DNA from: Streptomyces sp. R21
GTDB taxonomy: Bacteria; Actinomycetota; Actinomycetes; Streptomycetales; Streptomycetaceae
Length of the DNA: 64,000 bases
Reading direction: 5' to 3'
Assembly: GCF_041051975.1 (NCBI RefSeq)
Contig: NZ_CP163435.1
Location: 8,396,001 to 8,460,000, forward strand
Shown: positions 1 to 8,374 of the stretch, in pieces
How positions within the stretch are numbered: the first letter of the stretch is position 1
Layout: each line of letters opens with the position of its first letter
Notes under the pieces: generated by a model
Seen by the model: only the letters and a program-made list of their open reading frames with translations
Told to the model about the DNA's origin: nothing
The model's database searches: none
Made by a program: the position numbers and the translations under genes

Positions 1-871
1 GTGCCCGGTGCCGGGGTACGACCGGCACTTCGCGCTGACCGAGCGCTTCGGGATCGAGATGATCCAGGTGCCGATGACCGACGAGGGTCCGGACATGGAC
101 GTCGTCGAGCGGCTCGTCGCCGAGGACGCCGGGATCAAGGGCATCTGGTGCGTGCCCAAGTACAGCAACCCCAGTGGTGTCACCTATGGGGACGAGGTCG
201 TGCGGCGGCTGGCCGCCATGAGCACCGCCGCGCCCGACTTCCGGGTCTTCTGGGACAACGCCTATGCCGTGCACCACCTGACGGAGGTGGAGACGCCGCT
301 CGCCGACTTCCTCGCCCTGTGCGCCGAGCACGGCCATCCGGACCGGGCGCTCGTGTTCGGGTCCACCTCGAAGATCACCCTGGCGGGCAGCGGGGTCGGG
401 TTCCTCGGTGCGTCCGAGGCGAACATCGCGTGGTGGCTCGGGGTGGTGGCCAAGCGGACGATCGGGCCGGACAAGGTCAATCAGTTGCGGCATGCCTTCT
501 TCCTGAAGGATGAGGCCGGCGTTCGTGCACATATGCGGCGGCACGCGGAGATCATCGGGCCGAAGTTCGCCGCTGTGGAGCGGATTCTCGGGGAGGAACT
601 GGGGGGTTCCGGGCTCGCTTCCTGGACGAAGCCGGTGGGTGGGTACTTCATTTCGCTGACCGTGCCGGAGGGGACGGCGAAGGCAGTGGTGCGGCTGGCC
701 AAGGACGCCGGGATCGCGCTCACCCCGGCGGGGGCCACCCATCCGCACGGGGACGACCCGGCCGACGCGATCATTCGGATCGCGCCGACCTATCCGGAAC
801 TCGCCGAGGTCGAGGAAGCCATCCGCGGGCTGGCCGTGTGCGTCCGGCTGGCCGCCGCGCAGCGGGCCTGA
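1..871 (+). CDS. PLP-dependent aminotransferase (fold type I), 5'-truncated by the window edge
   Basis: C-terminal ~290 residues of a fold-type-I PLP enzyme. The reading frame is already open at base 2, so the true start lies outside. The motif GSTSKITLAGSG holds the expected Schiff-base lysine, preceded by a FWDNAY segment where the cofactor-contacting Asp and Tyr of class I/II aminotransferases sit. The C-terminal small domain includes KPVGGYFISL and ends in a normal TGA. The pattern best fits the bacterial Asp_aminotransf family (aspartate aminotransferase-like), but the substrate cannot be told from this part. It abuts the convergent gene that follows with no spacer. Confident on family, not on substrate. 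Confidence 0.85.
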   Translation, partial: CPVPGYDRHFALTERFGIEMIQVPMTDEGPDMDVVERLVAEDAGIKGIWCVPKYSNPSGVTYGDEVVRRLAAMSTAAPDFRVFWDNAYAVHHLTEVETPLADFLALCAEHGHPDRALVFGSTSKITLAGSGVGFLGASEANIAWWLGVVAKRTIGPDKVNQLRHAFFLKDEAGVRAHMRRHAEIIGPKFAAVERILGEELGGSGLASWTKPVGGYFISLTVPEGTAKAVVRLAKDAGIALTPAGATHPHGDDPADAIIRIAPTYPELAEVEEAIRGLAVCVRLAAAQRA

Positions 872-2446
872 TCAGCCCTCGACGACCGCTGCCTCCGCGG
901 GGACCGGCTCGGCGGGAACCGGCTCCGCGTCCGCCGGAGTCGTGCGGCCCGGCAGCAGGTCCAGGACCGCACGGCGGTGGGTGTCGCTCGTCGCGTCGTC
1001 GTACGGGTCCGGCGTGGCCGGAACCTGGAGACGGAGCACCGGGCCGGTGCCCAGGCGGGCGTAGCCGCGGCCGGGCGGCACGTCCTTGGTGGGGGTCGTG
1101 TGCGGCGGGGCGCCCAGGACCGCTTCGAGCCGGTCGGGCGACGCCGGGCCCAGAACGACCCGGGCGCGCGTGTGCTGGCGTACGGCGTCGTTGAGGGCGT
1201 CCAGGGTGTCGAAGTGCTCGGCCACCGCGACCGTCACGTTCGCCGCGCGGCCGTGCCGCAGCGGCACCTGGAGCAGGGACTGCGGGTCCGGGTGGCCGTC
1301 GGCGGCGGCGACATGGCCCAGGGCGCTCGGGCGGTCCAGCAGGATCCACAGGGGGCGCTTGGTGTCGTCGGGCGCCGGGTGGCCCGCCTGTCGGGCGCGG
1401 TTCGCGGCGATCAGACGGCGTTCCGTCTCGTGGGCGGCCCACTCCAGGCTCGCCAGTGCCCCGGTCAGACCGCACTCGACGGCCAGCACGCCGTCGCGGC
1501 CGGTCAGGCACGCGTACTCGCCGGTGCCGCCGCCCTCGACGATCAGGACATCGCCGTGGCGCAGGGCCTGGAGCGCGACGGAGCGCAGCAGCGTGCTCGT
1601 GCCGCTGCCCGGTTCGCCCGCGACCAGGAGGTGGGGCTCCGTGGAGCGGACGCCCGTGCGCCACACGACCGGGGGGACGTCGCGCTGCTCCTCGCCGTGG
1701 GTGAGGGGGAGCGTGCGCTGGACGTCCGTCGGGTCGGTGAAGCCGAGGACCGTCTCGCCCGGTGCCGTGACGAAGTGCTGGGCGGCGATGTCGGTGGGGA
1801 GCGGTGGCAGGACGGTGACCGCGAGCTGGTTGCCCTCCTCGTCCCACTCGAAGTGGTACTCGCGGCCGCGGCCCGCCTTGGCGTGCAGCAGCTGCTCGAT
1901 GCGGGCGCGGCAGTCCGCCTCGCCGTCCGTGAAGTAGGCCGGGTAGCGGACGAGGAGGCGGGACACGCGCCCGGTGTCGTCGAAGTCGTACGCCGGGAAC
2001 GCCTTCTCCCACTCCCCGCCGTGGGCGTAGAGCGGAGCGGGGTCCTCGGCGGCCGAGAAGTACGGGACCAGGGCCTCGTACAGCGACTGGAGGCGCTGGA
2101 CCTGCGATTCGTCGGGGCCCTCGGGCGCGGGCTCGGTGCGGTCCCGGCCCGCCCAGGCTGCCGCCGCCATCAGAGCGATGACGGCGAGCAGCGGTCCGTA
2201 CGGCACCAGGGCCACGACCAGGATCACCGAGGCCACCAGGAACAGCAGCGGCCCGCGCCGGTCCTTGGGAGTGGCGGCCCATCTGCGCCGCCCGGCGGCT
2301 GCCAGCCGGCGCAGTCCACGAGTGATCGTGATCAGTGGGTGGAGGACGTCGGTGGCGCTGTCGGCTGCCGTCCGGGCCAGCTCCCGGCTTCGGGCGATCT
2401 GGGCGGTGCCGTTGCTCAGGATGCGGGGGAGGGGGCGCCGGGCCAC
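872..2446 (-). CDS. Membrane-anchored P-loop ATPase, FtsK/SpdB-like
   Basis: 524 residues. A basic N-terminus is followed by a hydrophobic stretch at about residues 66-99, enough for two short membrane passes, then a soluble domain. A Walker A motif, GEPGSGTST, is at about 277-285, and LWILLD further on could serve as Walker B. The C-terminal tail is Pro/Ala/Glu-rich. The architecture (TM pair, then a P-loop domain that picks up an IVEGGGTGEY loop) resembles actinobacterial FtsK/SpoIIIE-like or plasmid-spread (Spd) proteins, but the motor core is short and the usual FtsK gamma domain is absent. A 64-residue membrane protein lies 37 bases upstream on the same strand, probably co-transcribed. 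The exact role is unknown. Confidence 0.7.
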   Translation of the reverse strand: MARRPLPRILSNGTAQIARSRELARTAADSATDVLHPLITITRGLRRLAAAGRRRWAATPKDRRGPLLFLVASVILVVALVPYGPLLAVIALMAAAAWAGRDRTEPAPEGPDESQVQRLQSLYEALVPYFSAAEDPAPLYAHGGEWEKAFPAYDFDDTGRVSRLLVRYPAYFTDGEADCRARIEQLLHAKAGRGREYHFEWDEEGNQLAVTVLPPLPTDIAAQHFVTAPGETVLGFTDPTDVQRTLPLTHGEEQRDVPPVVWRTGVRSTEPHLLVAGEPGSGTSTLLRSVALQALRHGDVLIVEGGGTGEYACLTGRDGVLAVECGLTGALASLEWAAHETERRLIAANRARQAGHPAPDDTKRPLWILLDRPSALGHVAAADGHPDPQSLLQVPLRHGRAANVTVAVAEHFDTLDALNDAVRQHTRARVVLGPASPDRLEAVLGAPPHTTPTKDVPPGRGYARLGTGPVLRLQVPATPDPYDDATSDTHRRAVLDLLPGRTTPADAEPVPAEPVPAEAAVVEG

Positions 2447-2483
2447 TGCTGTCTCCTGGAGGTGCGTGCGATGGGGACGAGGG

Positions 2484-2678
2484 TCAGAACTTGATCCCGC
2501 CGAGGAGGCTTGCCAGGCTCGCCCCGCCGGCCGTGATGCTCGGGGCGATGGCGGTGCCCGCGAGATAGAAGCCGAAGAGTGCGCAGACCATGGCGTGCGA
2601 GGCCTTGAGGCCGTCCTTGCGGAAGAAGAGGAAGACGATGATGCCGAGCAGGACGACGCCTGAGATGGACAGGATCAT
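2484..2678 (-). CDS. Small two-pass membrane protein
   Basis: 64 residues starting MILSISGVV. Two hydrophobic segments (about residues 3-18 and 27-46) are separated by a short basic FFRKDGLKAS loop, and the tail is Ala/Gly/Ser-rich. The start was chosen because a clear AGGAG lies 6-8 bases upstream; reading further upstream would add a Cys/Arg-rich stretch with no protein-like character. It is followed closely by the P-loop membrane protein on the same strand, so the two likely form a bicistron and perhaps a complex. No catalytic residues are seen. Confidence 0.75.
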   Translation of the reverse strand: MILSISGVVLLGIIVFLFFRKDGLKASHAMVCALFGFYLAGTAIAPSITAGGASLASLLGGIKF

Positions 2679-2992
2679 TTGAGCTCTCCTGGTTGAAGGG
2701 GGACAGTCACCATGAGTTCTTCCAGGCTCACAGGATGTATCCATACGATAAAAGGTGCAAGTGGGTGAATTTCGTCGTTTTTCACCCACATGGTGGAGCT
2801 GTTTCGGGCCGCCTGAGCAGGTCTTTTGTGGCCCCTGTCGCTTGTGGGACCCGTGCTGATCCTTGCCTCGGGCGGGTCCCGTCATGTGCTGCCGAAGCCA
2901 GTACGCTGGCGATTCACCCGTACGGCCGCACCGCTCGCTGCCGTACGCTCACGCAGTCCCCGTTGCAGTCGTAGTGAGAGGCGGTCCGGCCG
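2679..2992. other. Divergent intergenic region with an inverted repeat
   Basis: 314 bases between the small membrane protein (leftward) and the ankyrin gene (rightward). It holds a perfect 9-base inverted repeat, GTGGGTGAA at 2761-2769 and TTCACCCAC at 2781-2789, around an 11-base T-rich loop, and a small GTAT-CC-ATAC palindrome at 2737-2746. Either could be an operator; a hairpin terminator is less likely because no transcript enters from either side. TACGCT sequences at 2902-2907 and 2944-2949 could be -10 boxes for the ankyrin gene, without convincing -35 partners. No gene is seen. Confidence 0.4.
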
Positions 2993-3385
2993 ATGAGCGA
3001 AGCCCCCGACCCGGAGGTCGTGGAGCTGGCGACCAAGATCTTCGATCTGGCCCGCCGGGGCGAGACCGAGGCGTTGGTGGCCTACGTCGACGCGGGCGTT
3101 CCGGCCAACCTCACCAACGACCGCGGCGACTCGCTCCTGATGCTCGCCGCCTATCACGGCCATGCCGAGGCGGTGCGTGCCCTCCTGGAGCGCGGCGCCG
3201 AGGCGGACCGGATCAACGACCGGGGCCAGACCCCGCTCGCCGGAGCCGTGTTCAAGGGCGAGGAAGCGGTCATCCGCGCCCTTCTGGAGGCGGGCGCCGA
3301 CCCGGCCTCGGGTACGCCCTCGGCGGTCGACACGGCGCGGATGTTCGGCAAGGCAGAACTGCTCGAATTGTTCGGCGCACACTGA
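2993..3385 (+). CDS. Ankyrin-repeat protein
   Basis: 130 residues with about three consecutive ankyrin repeats from residue 35 to the end (for example DSLLMLAAYHGHAEAVRALLERGA and TPLAGAVFKGEEAVIRALLEAGA, each with the TPL/A...G...V..LL pattern). It has no signal peptide or membrane segment, so it is probably a cytoplasmic protein-binding scaffold. An ATG start is used; the ribosome site is weak. Single-domain ankyrin proteins of this size are common in Streptomyces; the partner is unknown. Confidence 0.85.
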   Translation: MSEAPDPEVVELATKIFDLARRGETEALVAYVDAGVPANLTNDRGDSLLMLAAYHGHAEAVRALLERGAEADRINDRGQTPLAGAVFKGEEAVIRALLEAGADPASGTPSAVDTARMFGKAELLELFGAH

Positions 3386-3580
3386 CTCGAACGCCCTGAC
3401 CAGGCGAAACGCAGAAAATGGGGGAGGCGGAACGGGGCCGCCGGAAATACGGTCGCGGCAGGAAGAACTGCCGAGTCATCATGACGTCGTGATTCACGGA
3501 CGCGATGGCTGGGCAAGTGTTGCCGCACCGCGCGGGCCGTGATGCGGCCCGTATGGGCCACCGACGAGAGGCAGAGGAAG

Positions 3581-3640
3581 ATGGTCTACAGCAAGCAGGA
3601 AACGGCGGGCGCCCCGACGTGTTGTCACGCGGCCAGGTAA
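3581..3640 (+). CDS. Putative 19-residue leader peptide with tandem Cys codons
   Basis: Short frame MVYSKQETAGAPTCCHAAR ending in TAA, preceded at a good distance by AGAGGAAG, a strong ribosome site. The two adjacent Cys codons are both TGT, rare in Streptomyces where TGC dominates, and TAA is a rare stop there. It ends 46 bases before the ATG of the HEAT-like gene. These are the marks of a cis-acting leader peptide that senses cysteinyl-tRNA or ribosome stalling rather than a functional protein. The rest of the 3386-3686 gap holds no other recognisable gene. Seen: frame, ribosome site, codons. Inferred: regulatory role. Confidence 0.5.
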   Translation: MVYSKQETAGAPTCCHAAR

Positions 3641-3686
3641 AGCACGATCCCCGGTTGCGTCGACGCTTGATGTGAGGCTGTTTCCC

Positions 3687-5105
3687 ATGTTCGATCCGGT
3701 CATAGCGCCCAGCGGTACGCTGCTCGGCCTGCTCCAGAGGGGCCGCGGTGACGGCACGCTGCACGCACTCACCGCCCCGCGCGCAGAAGCGCTCGCGGCG
3801 CTGAACCACTGTGTGCTGCGCGACCCCCGCCACGACTGGCAGGTGGAGAACCGCTCCCTGTACTACGCCCGTCTCTACCTCGATCTGAGCGGTGAGCTCG
3901 ACGAGATCGAGCGGCACCTCTTCGACGCCGAGGACATCCTCGACACGTGCGAGTCCCGCACCGGGCTCGCCCTCGCGGTCCTCGGGCACCTCGCCTCGTA
4001 CGGCAGGCGGGACGCCCTCGAACTGCTGCGGCGCTACGCCGCCTCGGGCACCGGCTGGGCGTGGGCCCTCGACGAGCTGGCCCTGCGCGACGACGACGCG
4101 GGCCTGCGCGCCCTCGCTGAGCCCGTGCTGGCCCGTTTCCCCGCCGACGCGGAGGGCGAGGCCGAACTCGCCGCGACCGTGCGCGACGCCTTCGAGCCCC
4201 GGCCCTGGCGGCTGTGGGCCGAGGATCCGCGGGCCGCCGTGGGCGGGCGCGTGCGTGCCGCCCAGGAGACCGGCTCCTTCGACCGCTGGCAACGCCAGAT
4301 GCGACCGTCCGGGCCCCGTCCCGGCTGGAGCGTGCAGGCCGTCTTCGAGTGGGCCCAGCAGGGCATCGAACGCGGAGCCGCGCTCCATGTACCGGCCGCC
4401 CGCTGTCTCGCGGCCGTCGCGGGCCCGGAGAACCGGGCCGAGATCGTCGAGGCCGCACGGTCCGGCGACGACGGCGCTCGCTGCACCGCCCTGCGCTATC
4501 TCGCCGACAACAACGATCCGGACGCCCTCGACCTGATCGAGGGCGCGGTGGCCGACGGCTCGACGGCCGCTGTCGATGCCGCGGTGGATGCCTTCGAACG
4601 GATGCGCAGTGTCGCCGCCGTGGACCGGGCGCGAAGTTGGGCGCACCGGCCGGACGCGCTCGGCACCGCCGCCGGACGGATGCTCGCCTGCCGGGGCGGC
4701 GCACAGGACAGCGAGCTGGTCCTCGGCGCCCTGCGGGAGGCGATCCGCGGCGAAGGCCCCGACGCGCCGACCCTGTGGACTCTCGTCGACGGCACCGGAC
4801 GGCTCGGCATCGGCTGCGCGGCGCCCGTGCTGCGCCATATCTACCGCGAGACGGCGTCCTCCCATCTGCGGGGCCGCGCCGCCCGCGCCCTCGCCGCCAC
4901 CGACCCCTCCTTCCCCGCCGGCTTCGCCGTCGAATGCCTGTGGGACTGCGAGGAGTCCACCCGCGAGGTCGCCGCGCGGCACGCCGAGACCGGTGACACG
5001 CGCGTCGTCGACCAGCTCCGCCGGCTGGCCACGGACCCGGCCGAGGAGGCGGAGGTCCAGACAGCCGTCCGCAGCCGGATGGGGCCCGACATGCCCGCCA
5101 TATGA
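3687..5105 (+). CDS. HEAT-repeat-like scaffold protein
   Basis: 472 residues from ATG (an in-frame GTG at 3672 would add five). Nearly all helical, built of repeating Ala/Leu-rich pairs such as GRRDALELLRRYAA, GARCTALRYLADNNDPDALDLI and HLRGRAARALAATDP, the look of HEAT/armadillo repeats. The C-terminal part (about 260-470) is most regular. No catalytic motif, signal peptide or membrane segment is visible. It follows a short Cys-Cys leader frame in the same direction, which may control it. Likely a protein-interaction platform; partner unknown. Confidence 0.75.
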   Translation: MFDPVIAPSGTLLGLLQRGRGDGTLHALTAPRAEALAALNHCVLRDPRHDWQVENRSLYYARLYLDLSGELDEIERHLFDAEDILDTCESRTGLALAVLGHLASYGRRDALELLRRYAASGTGWAWALDELALRDDDAGLRALAEPVLARFPADAEGEAELAATVRDAFEPRPWRLWAEDPRAAVGGRVRAAQETGSFDRWQRQMRPSGPRPGWSVQAVFEWAQQGIERGAALHVPAARCLAAVAGPENRAEIVEAARSGDDGARCTALRYLADNNDPDALDLIEGAVADGSTAAVDAAVDAFERMRSVAAVDRARSWAHRPDALGTAAGRMLACRGGAQDSELVLGALREAIRGEGPDAPTLWTLVDGTGRLGIGCAAPVLRHIYRETASSHLRGRAARALAATDPSFPAGFAVECLWDCEESTREVAARHAETGDTRVVDQLRRLATDPAEEAEVQTAVRSRMGPDMPAI

Positions 5106-5209
5106 ACGTGCGGTGACCCGGGGGGCCGCCGGACGTGGACGCCGCCCGACCTGCTCGGGTGTGCCGCGCAACGCTCATGGGACGTTCCTCGTCCGGAAAG
5201 ATCGACGTT

Positions 5210-5223
5210 GACGTGGCCACGTC
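5210..5223. promoter_or_regulatory. Perfect 14-base palindrome upstream of the glycosyltransferase operon
   Basis: GACGTGGCCACGTC reads identically on both strands and lies 21 bases before the ATG of the first glycosyltransferase. TTGACG at 5208-5213 overlaps it and could be a -35 element, though no good -10 follows at the right distance. The position suggests an operator for the three-gene operon; the binding protein is unknown. Confidence 0.4.
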
Positions 5224-5244
5224 CGGCACGGCGACAACACGGGT

Positions 5245-6369
5245 ATGCGTGTCGTCATCGTGACCGAGTCCTTTCCCCCCGATGTGAACGGCGTGGCCCA
5301 CTGCGCGCTCCAGACCGCCCGGCACCTCGTCGATCGCGGTCACTCTCCCCTCGTCGTCGCCCCCGCCACCGCCGCGGGGCACGGGCCCGACGCCCTCGCG
5401 CCGTGCCCCGTCGTCCGTGTCCCCTCCCTCCCGCTCCCCGGCTACCCCCAGGTCCGCGTCGCCCTCCCCAGCCGGCGCGTCGCCGCGGCGATCACCGAAC
5501 ACCGCGCCGACCTCGTCCACCTGGCCAGCCCCTTCGTCCTCGGCGTCCGCGGCATGGCGGCCGCCGCCCGGCTCGGCATCCCCGCCGTGGCCGTCTACCA
5601 GACCGACCTCGCCGGATACGCCCGTACGTACATGGGTGCGGGCGAGGCCACCGCCTGGCGGCGCATCCGCTCCGTGCACGCCGCCGCCGACCGCACCCTC
5701 GCCCCGTCCAGCGCGGCCCTGCACGACCTGGAGGCACACGGTGTGCCCCGGGTGCGGCTGTGGCCGCGCGGTGTGGACACCGTCCGCTTCCGCCCCGACC
5801 GCCGGGACGAGGCACTGCGCCGTGAACTCGCCCCGAACGGCGAGCTGATCGTCGGCTATGTCGGCCGGCTCGCCCCCGAGAAACAGGTCGAACTGCTCGC
5901 CGCCGCCTGCGCGCTGGACGGCGTACGCGTGGTCATAGTGGGCGACGGCCCCAGCGAGACCTCCCTGCGCGAGACGCTCCCCGGCGCGGTCTTCCTCGGC
6001 CGCCGCACCGGCGACGAACTCGCCCGGATCTTCGCCTCGTTGGACGTCTTCGCGCACACCGGCCCGTTCGAGACCTTCTGCCAGACCGTGCAGGAGGCCA
6101 TGGCCAGCGGTGTACCGGTCGTCGCGCCCGCGGCGGGCGGACCGCTGGACCTGGTGGCCCACGGGCGCACCGGGCTGCTGGTGCCGCCGGGCGACGCCGA
6201 CGCCGTGCGCGACGCGGTGTGGTCCCTGCTCGCCGATCCCGGCCTGCGGACCGCCTACGGCGCCGCCGGGCGCGCCACCGTCGAGGGCCGCACCTGGGCG
6301 GCCGTCGGCGACCAGCTCATCGGGCACTACGCCGACGTCCTCTCGTCGCGGACGGCGGTGGCGGCATGA
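5245..6369 (+). CDS. GT4-family glycosyltransferase (GDP-mannose-dependent mannosyltransferase-like)
   Basis: 374 residues with the GT-B fold layout of family GT4. The N-terminal acceptor domain begins MRVVIVTESFPPDVNGV with a glycine-containing loop. The C-terminal donor domain has GYVGRLAPEKQVELL, VIVGDGPS and the EX7E-type stretch TFCQTVQEAMASGVPVVAP. These are hallmarks of PimA/MgtA-type alpha-mannosyltransferases acting on lipid or polyprenol acceptors at the inner membrane face. There is no signal peptide. It overlaps the next glycosyltransferase by 4 bases (ATGA), indicating translational coupling. The ribosome site is weak. Family is confident; donor sugar is inferred from resemblance. 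Confidence 0.9.
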   Translation: MRVVIVTESFPPDVNGVAHCALQTARHLVDRGHSPLVVAPATAAGHGPDALAPCPVVRVPSLPLPGYPQVRVALPSRRVAAAITEHRADLVHLASPFVLGVRGMAAAARLGIPAVAVYQTDLAGYARTYMGAGEATAWRRIRSVHAAADRTLAPSSAALHDLEAHGVPRVRLWPRGVDTVRFRPDRRDEALRRELAPNGELIVGYVGRLAPEKQVELLAAACALDGVRVVIVGDGPSETSLRETLPGAVFLGRRTGDELARIFASLDVFAHTGPFETFCQTVQEAMASGVPVVAPAAGGPLDLVAHGRTGLLVPPGDADAVRDAVWSLLADPGLRTAYGAAGRATVEGRTWAAVGDQLIGHYADVLSSRTAVAA

Positions 6370-7520
6370 GCCTCAGGATCGTACGGCTCGCCAACTTCGT
6401 CGCCCCCACGTCGGGCGGACTGCGCACCGCCCTGCGGGAACTGGGCACCGGCTACCGGAAGGCCGGGCACGAGCCGGTCCTCGTGATCCCCGGAGAACGA
6501 GCCACCGACCAGGACACCGAGCAGGGACGGGTGATCACCCTGCCCGGGCCGCTGCTGCCCGGCACCGGCGGCTATCGCGTCCTCACCGGCAAGCGTCACA
6601 TCGCCGCCCTCCTTGAGTCGCTCGCCCCCGACCGGCTGGAGGTCTGCGACCGGACCACCCTGCGCTGGACCGGCGTGTGGGCGCGCCGGGCCCGGGTGCC
6701 CGCGGTGATGGTCTCCCATGAGACCGCCGACGGCGTGCTCCGCACCTGGGGGCTCTCCGAGGGCATGGCACGGCGGACCGCCGACGCCCTCAACGTCCGT
6801 ACGGCACACACCTACGCGCGCGTGGTGTGCACCACGGAGTTCGCCGAGCGCGAGTTCGTGCGGATCGGTGCCCGCAACGTCGTACGGGCCCCGCTGGGCG
6901 TCGACCTGACGGGACGGCACCCCACGCTGCGCGATCCCGATGTCCGCGCCCGGTACGCGCGCGTGGACGAGGCGTTGCTCGTGATGTGCTCCCGGCTGTC
7001 CGTGGAGAAGCGGCCGGGCACGGCGCTCGACGCGCTGGAGGCGCTGCTGCGGCGCGGCCGGCGCGCGGTGCTCGTCGTCGCCGGCGACGGCCCGCTGCGG
7101 GCCCGCCTCGAACAGCGGGCCCGGGAACGGCGGCTGCCCGTGACCTTCCTCGGCCATGTCGGCGACCGCGACGCGCTCGGCGCGCTCCAGGCCTCGGCCG
7201 ACGTGTGCCTGGCCCCCGGTCCCGCCGAGACGTTCGGGCTCGCCGCCCTGGAGGCGATGGCCTGCGGCACGCCCGTGGTGGCCAGCGCGTCGTCCGCTCT
7301 GCCGGAGGTCGTCGGGTCCGCCGGGGCCACCGCTGCCGACAGTGGGGAGTCCTTCGCGGACGCGGTACGGCTCCTGCTCGGGCGACCCGAGAGCGTGCGC
7401 AGGGAGGCGGCACGCGCGCGTGCCGAGTGTTTCGGCTGGGACGCCTCGGTGGCGGCGTTCCTCGCCGCGCACGACGCGGAGGTCCCGCTGCGGACCCGGC
7501 TGCAGGAGGGCGTCGGATGA
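6366..7520 (+). CDS. Second GT4-family glycosyltransferase
   Basis: 384 residues, ATG inside the stop of the preceding gene. GT-B organisation: an N-terminal half with the NFVAPTSGGLRTAL loop, and a C-terminal nucleotide-sugar domain with MCSRLSVEKRPGTALDAL, VVAGDGPL, FLGHVGDRD and the donor-binding ETFGLAALEAMACGTPVVAS. It is related to, but clearly different from, its neighbour, so the two probably add successive sugars to one acceptor. Stop and start overlap with the SGNH hydrolase that follows (ATGA again). The acceptor is unknown; a phosphatidylinositol mannoside-like or other glycolipid is the likeliest guess. Confidence 0.9.
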   Translation: MSLRIVRLANFVAPTSGGLRTALRELGTGYRKAGHEPVLVIPGERATDQDTEQGRVITLPGPLLPGTGGYRVLTGKRHIAALLESLAPDRLEVCDRTTLRWTGVWARRARVPAVMVSHETADGVLRTWGLSEGMARRTADALNVRTAHTYARVVCTTEFAEREFVRIGARNVVRAPLGVDLTGRHPTLRDPDVRARYARVDEALLVMCSRLSVEKRPGTALDALEALLRRGRRAVLVVAGDGPLRARLEQRARERRLPVTFLGHVGDRDALGALQASADVCLAPGPAETFGLAALEAMACGTPVVASASSALPEVVGSAGATAADSGESFADAVRLLLGRPESVRREAARARAECFGWDASVAAFLAAHDAEVPLRTRLQEGVG

Positions 7521-8371
7521 GACCCCTCCGGTTCGTGGCGCTCGGGGACTCGCTGACCGAGGGGGTGGGCGACCCCGTCGACGAGAACTGGCGCGGGTGG
7601 GCCGCGCTGCTCGCCGCCGGACTCGCGCCCGAGGACGCGCCCGTGGAGTTCACCAACCTCGCGGTGAGCGGAGCCCAGTCCCGGGACGTGCTGGAACGGC
7701 AGACCCCGGCCGGGCTGGCGCTGCTGCCGGACCTGGTGTCCGTCGTCATCGGCGTCAACGACACCTTGCGGTGCACCTTCGACATCCATGCCGTGGCCGC
7801 CCGGCTCGACCAGGTGTACGCGGCGTTCACGGCACAGGGCGCGGTGCTCCTCACCGCCTGTCTGCCCGATCCCGGCGCGATGCTGGGGCTGCCCGGCGCG
7901 CTGGCCCGGCCGCTCGCCCGGCGGCAGCGGGCCGTCAACACGGTCGTTCACGCCCTGTCCGAGCGGTACGGCGCGGTGCACCTGCACGCGGCGGAGGGCG
8001 CCTGGCTGACCGACCGTGCCATGTGGAGCGCGGACCGGCTGCATCCCGGGGAGCGGGGGCACCGGCAGCTCGCCGTCCGCTTCCACGCCCTGCTCGCCGA
8101 GGCGGGCCTCGCCACCGGCCCGGCGCCCTCCGCCGAGCCCGAGTTCCCCGTCCCCTCCCGGTCGGCGAGCCTGTGGTGGCTGGCCACCGCCGGCACGGGC
8201 TGGGTCGCCCGGCGCTGCACCGACCTGCTCCCGCAGCTGCTCACCCTGGCCGCCGACGAGGTGCGCCACCGTGCCCGCGGCACCAGCGCCCGCCTCGACC
8301 TGACCGCCTCCCACGCGGTCGCGTCGGCGCTGGCCGCACTCTCGGTGGCGGAGCGGCCGGATGCGGCATGA
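7517..8371 (+). CDS. SGNH/GDSL-type esterase or acyl hydrolase
   Basis: 284 residues beginning MRPLRFVALGDSLTEGVGDP, which carries the block I GDSLTEG nucleophile serine. Block III is GVND at about residues 79-82, and the catalytic Asp-His pair is in DRLHPGERGH near residue 175. Residues 210-284 form a C-terminal tail beyond the usual SGNH core. It has no signal peptide, so it should act in the cytoplasm. It is coupled by a 4-base overlap to the two glycosyltransferases, suggesting it deacylates or transacylates the same glycoconjugate. It ends three bases from a convergent gene. Confidence 0.88.
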   Translation: MRPLRFVALGDSLTEGVGDPVDENWRGWAALLAAGLAPEDAPVEFTNLAVSGAQSRDVLERQTPAGLALLPDLVSVVIGVNDTLRCTFDIHAVAARLDQVYAAFTAQGAVLLTACLPDPGAMLGLPGALARPLARRQRAVNTVVHALSERYGAVHLHAAEGAWLTDRAMWSADRLHPGERGHRQLAVRFHALLAEAGLATGPAPSAEPEFPVPSRSASLWWLATAGTGWVARRCTDLLPQLLTLAADEVRHRARGTSARLDLTASHAVASALAALSVAERPDAA

Positions 8372-8374
8372 GGG

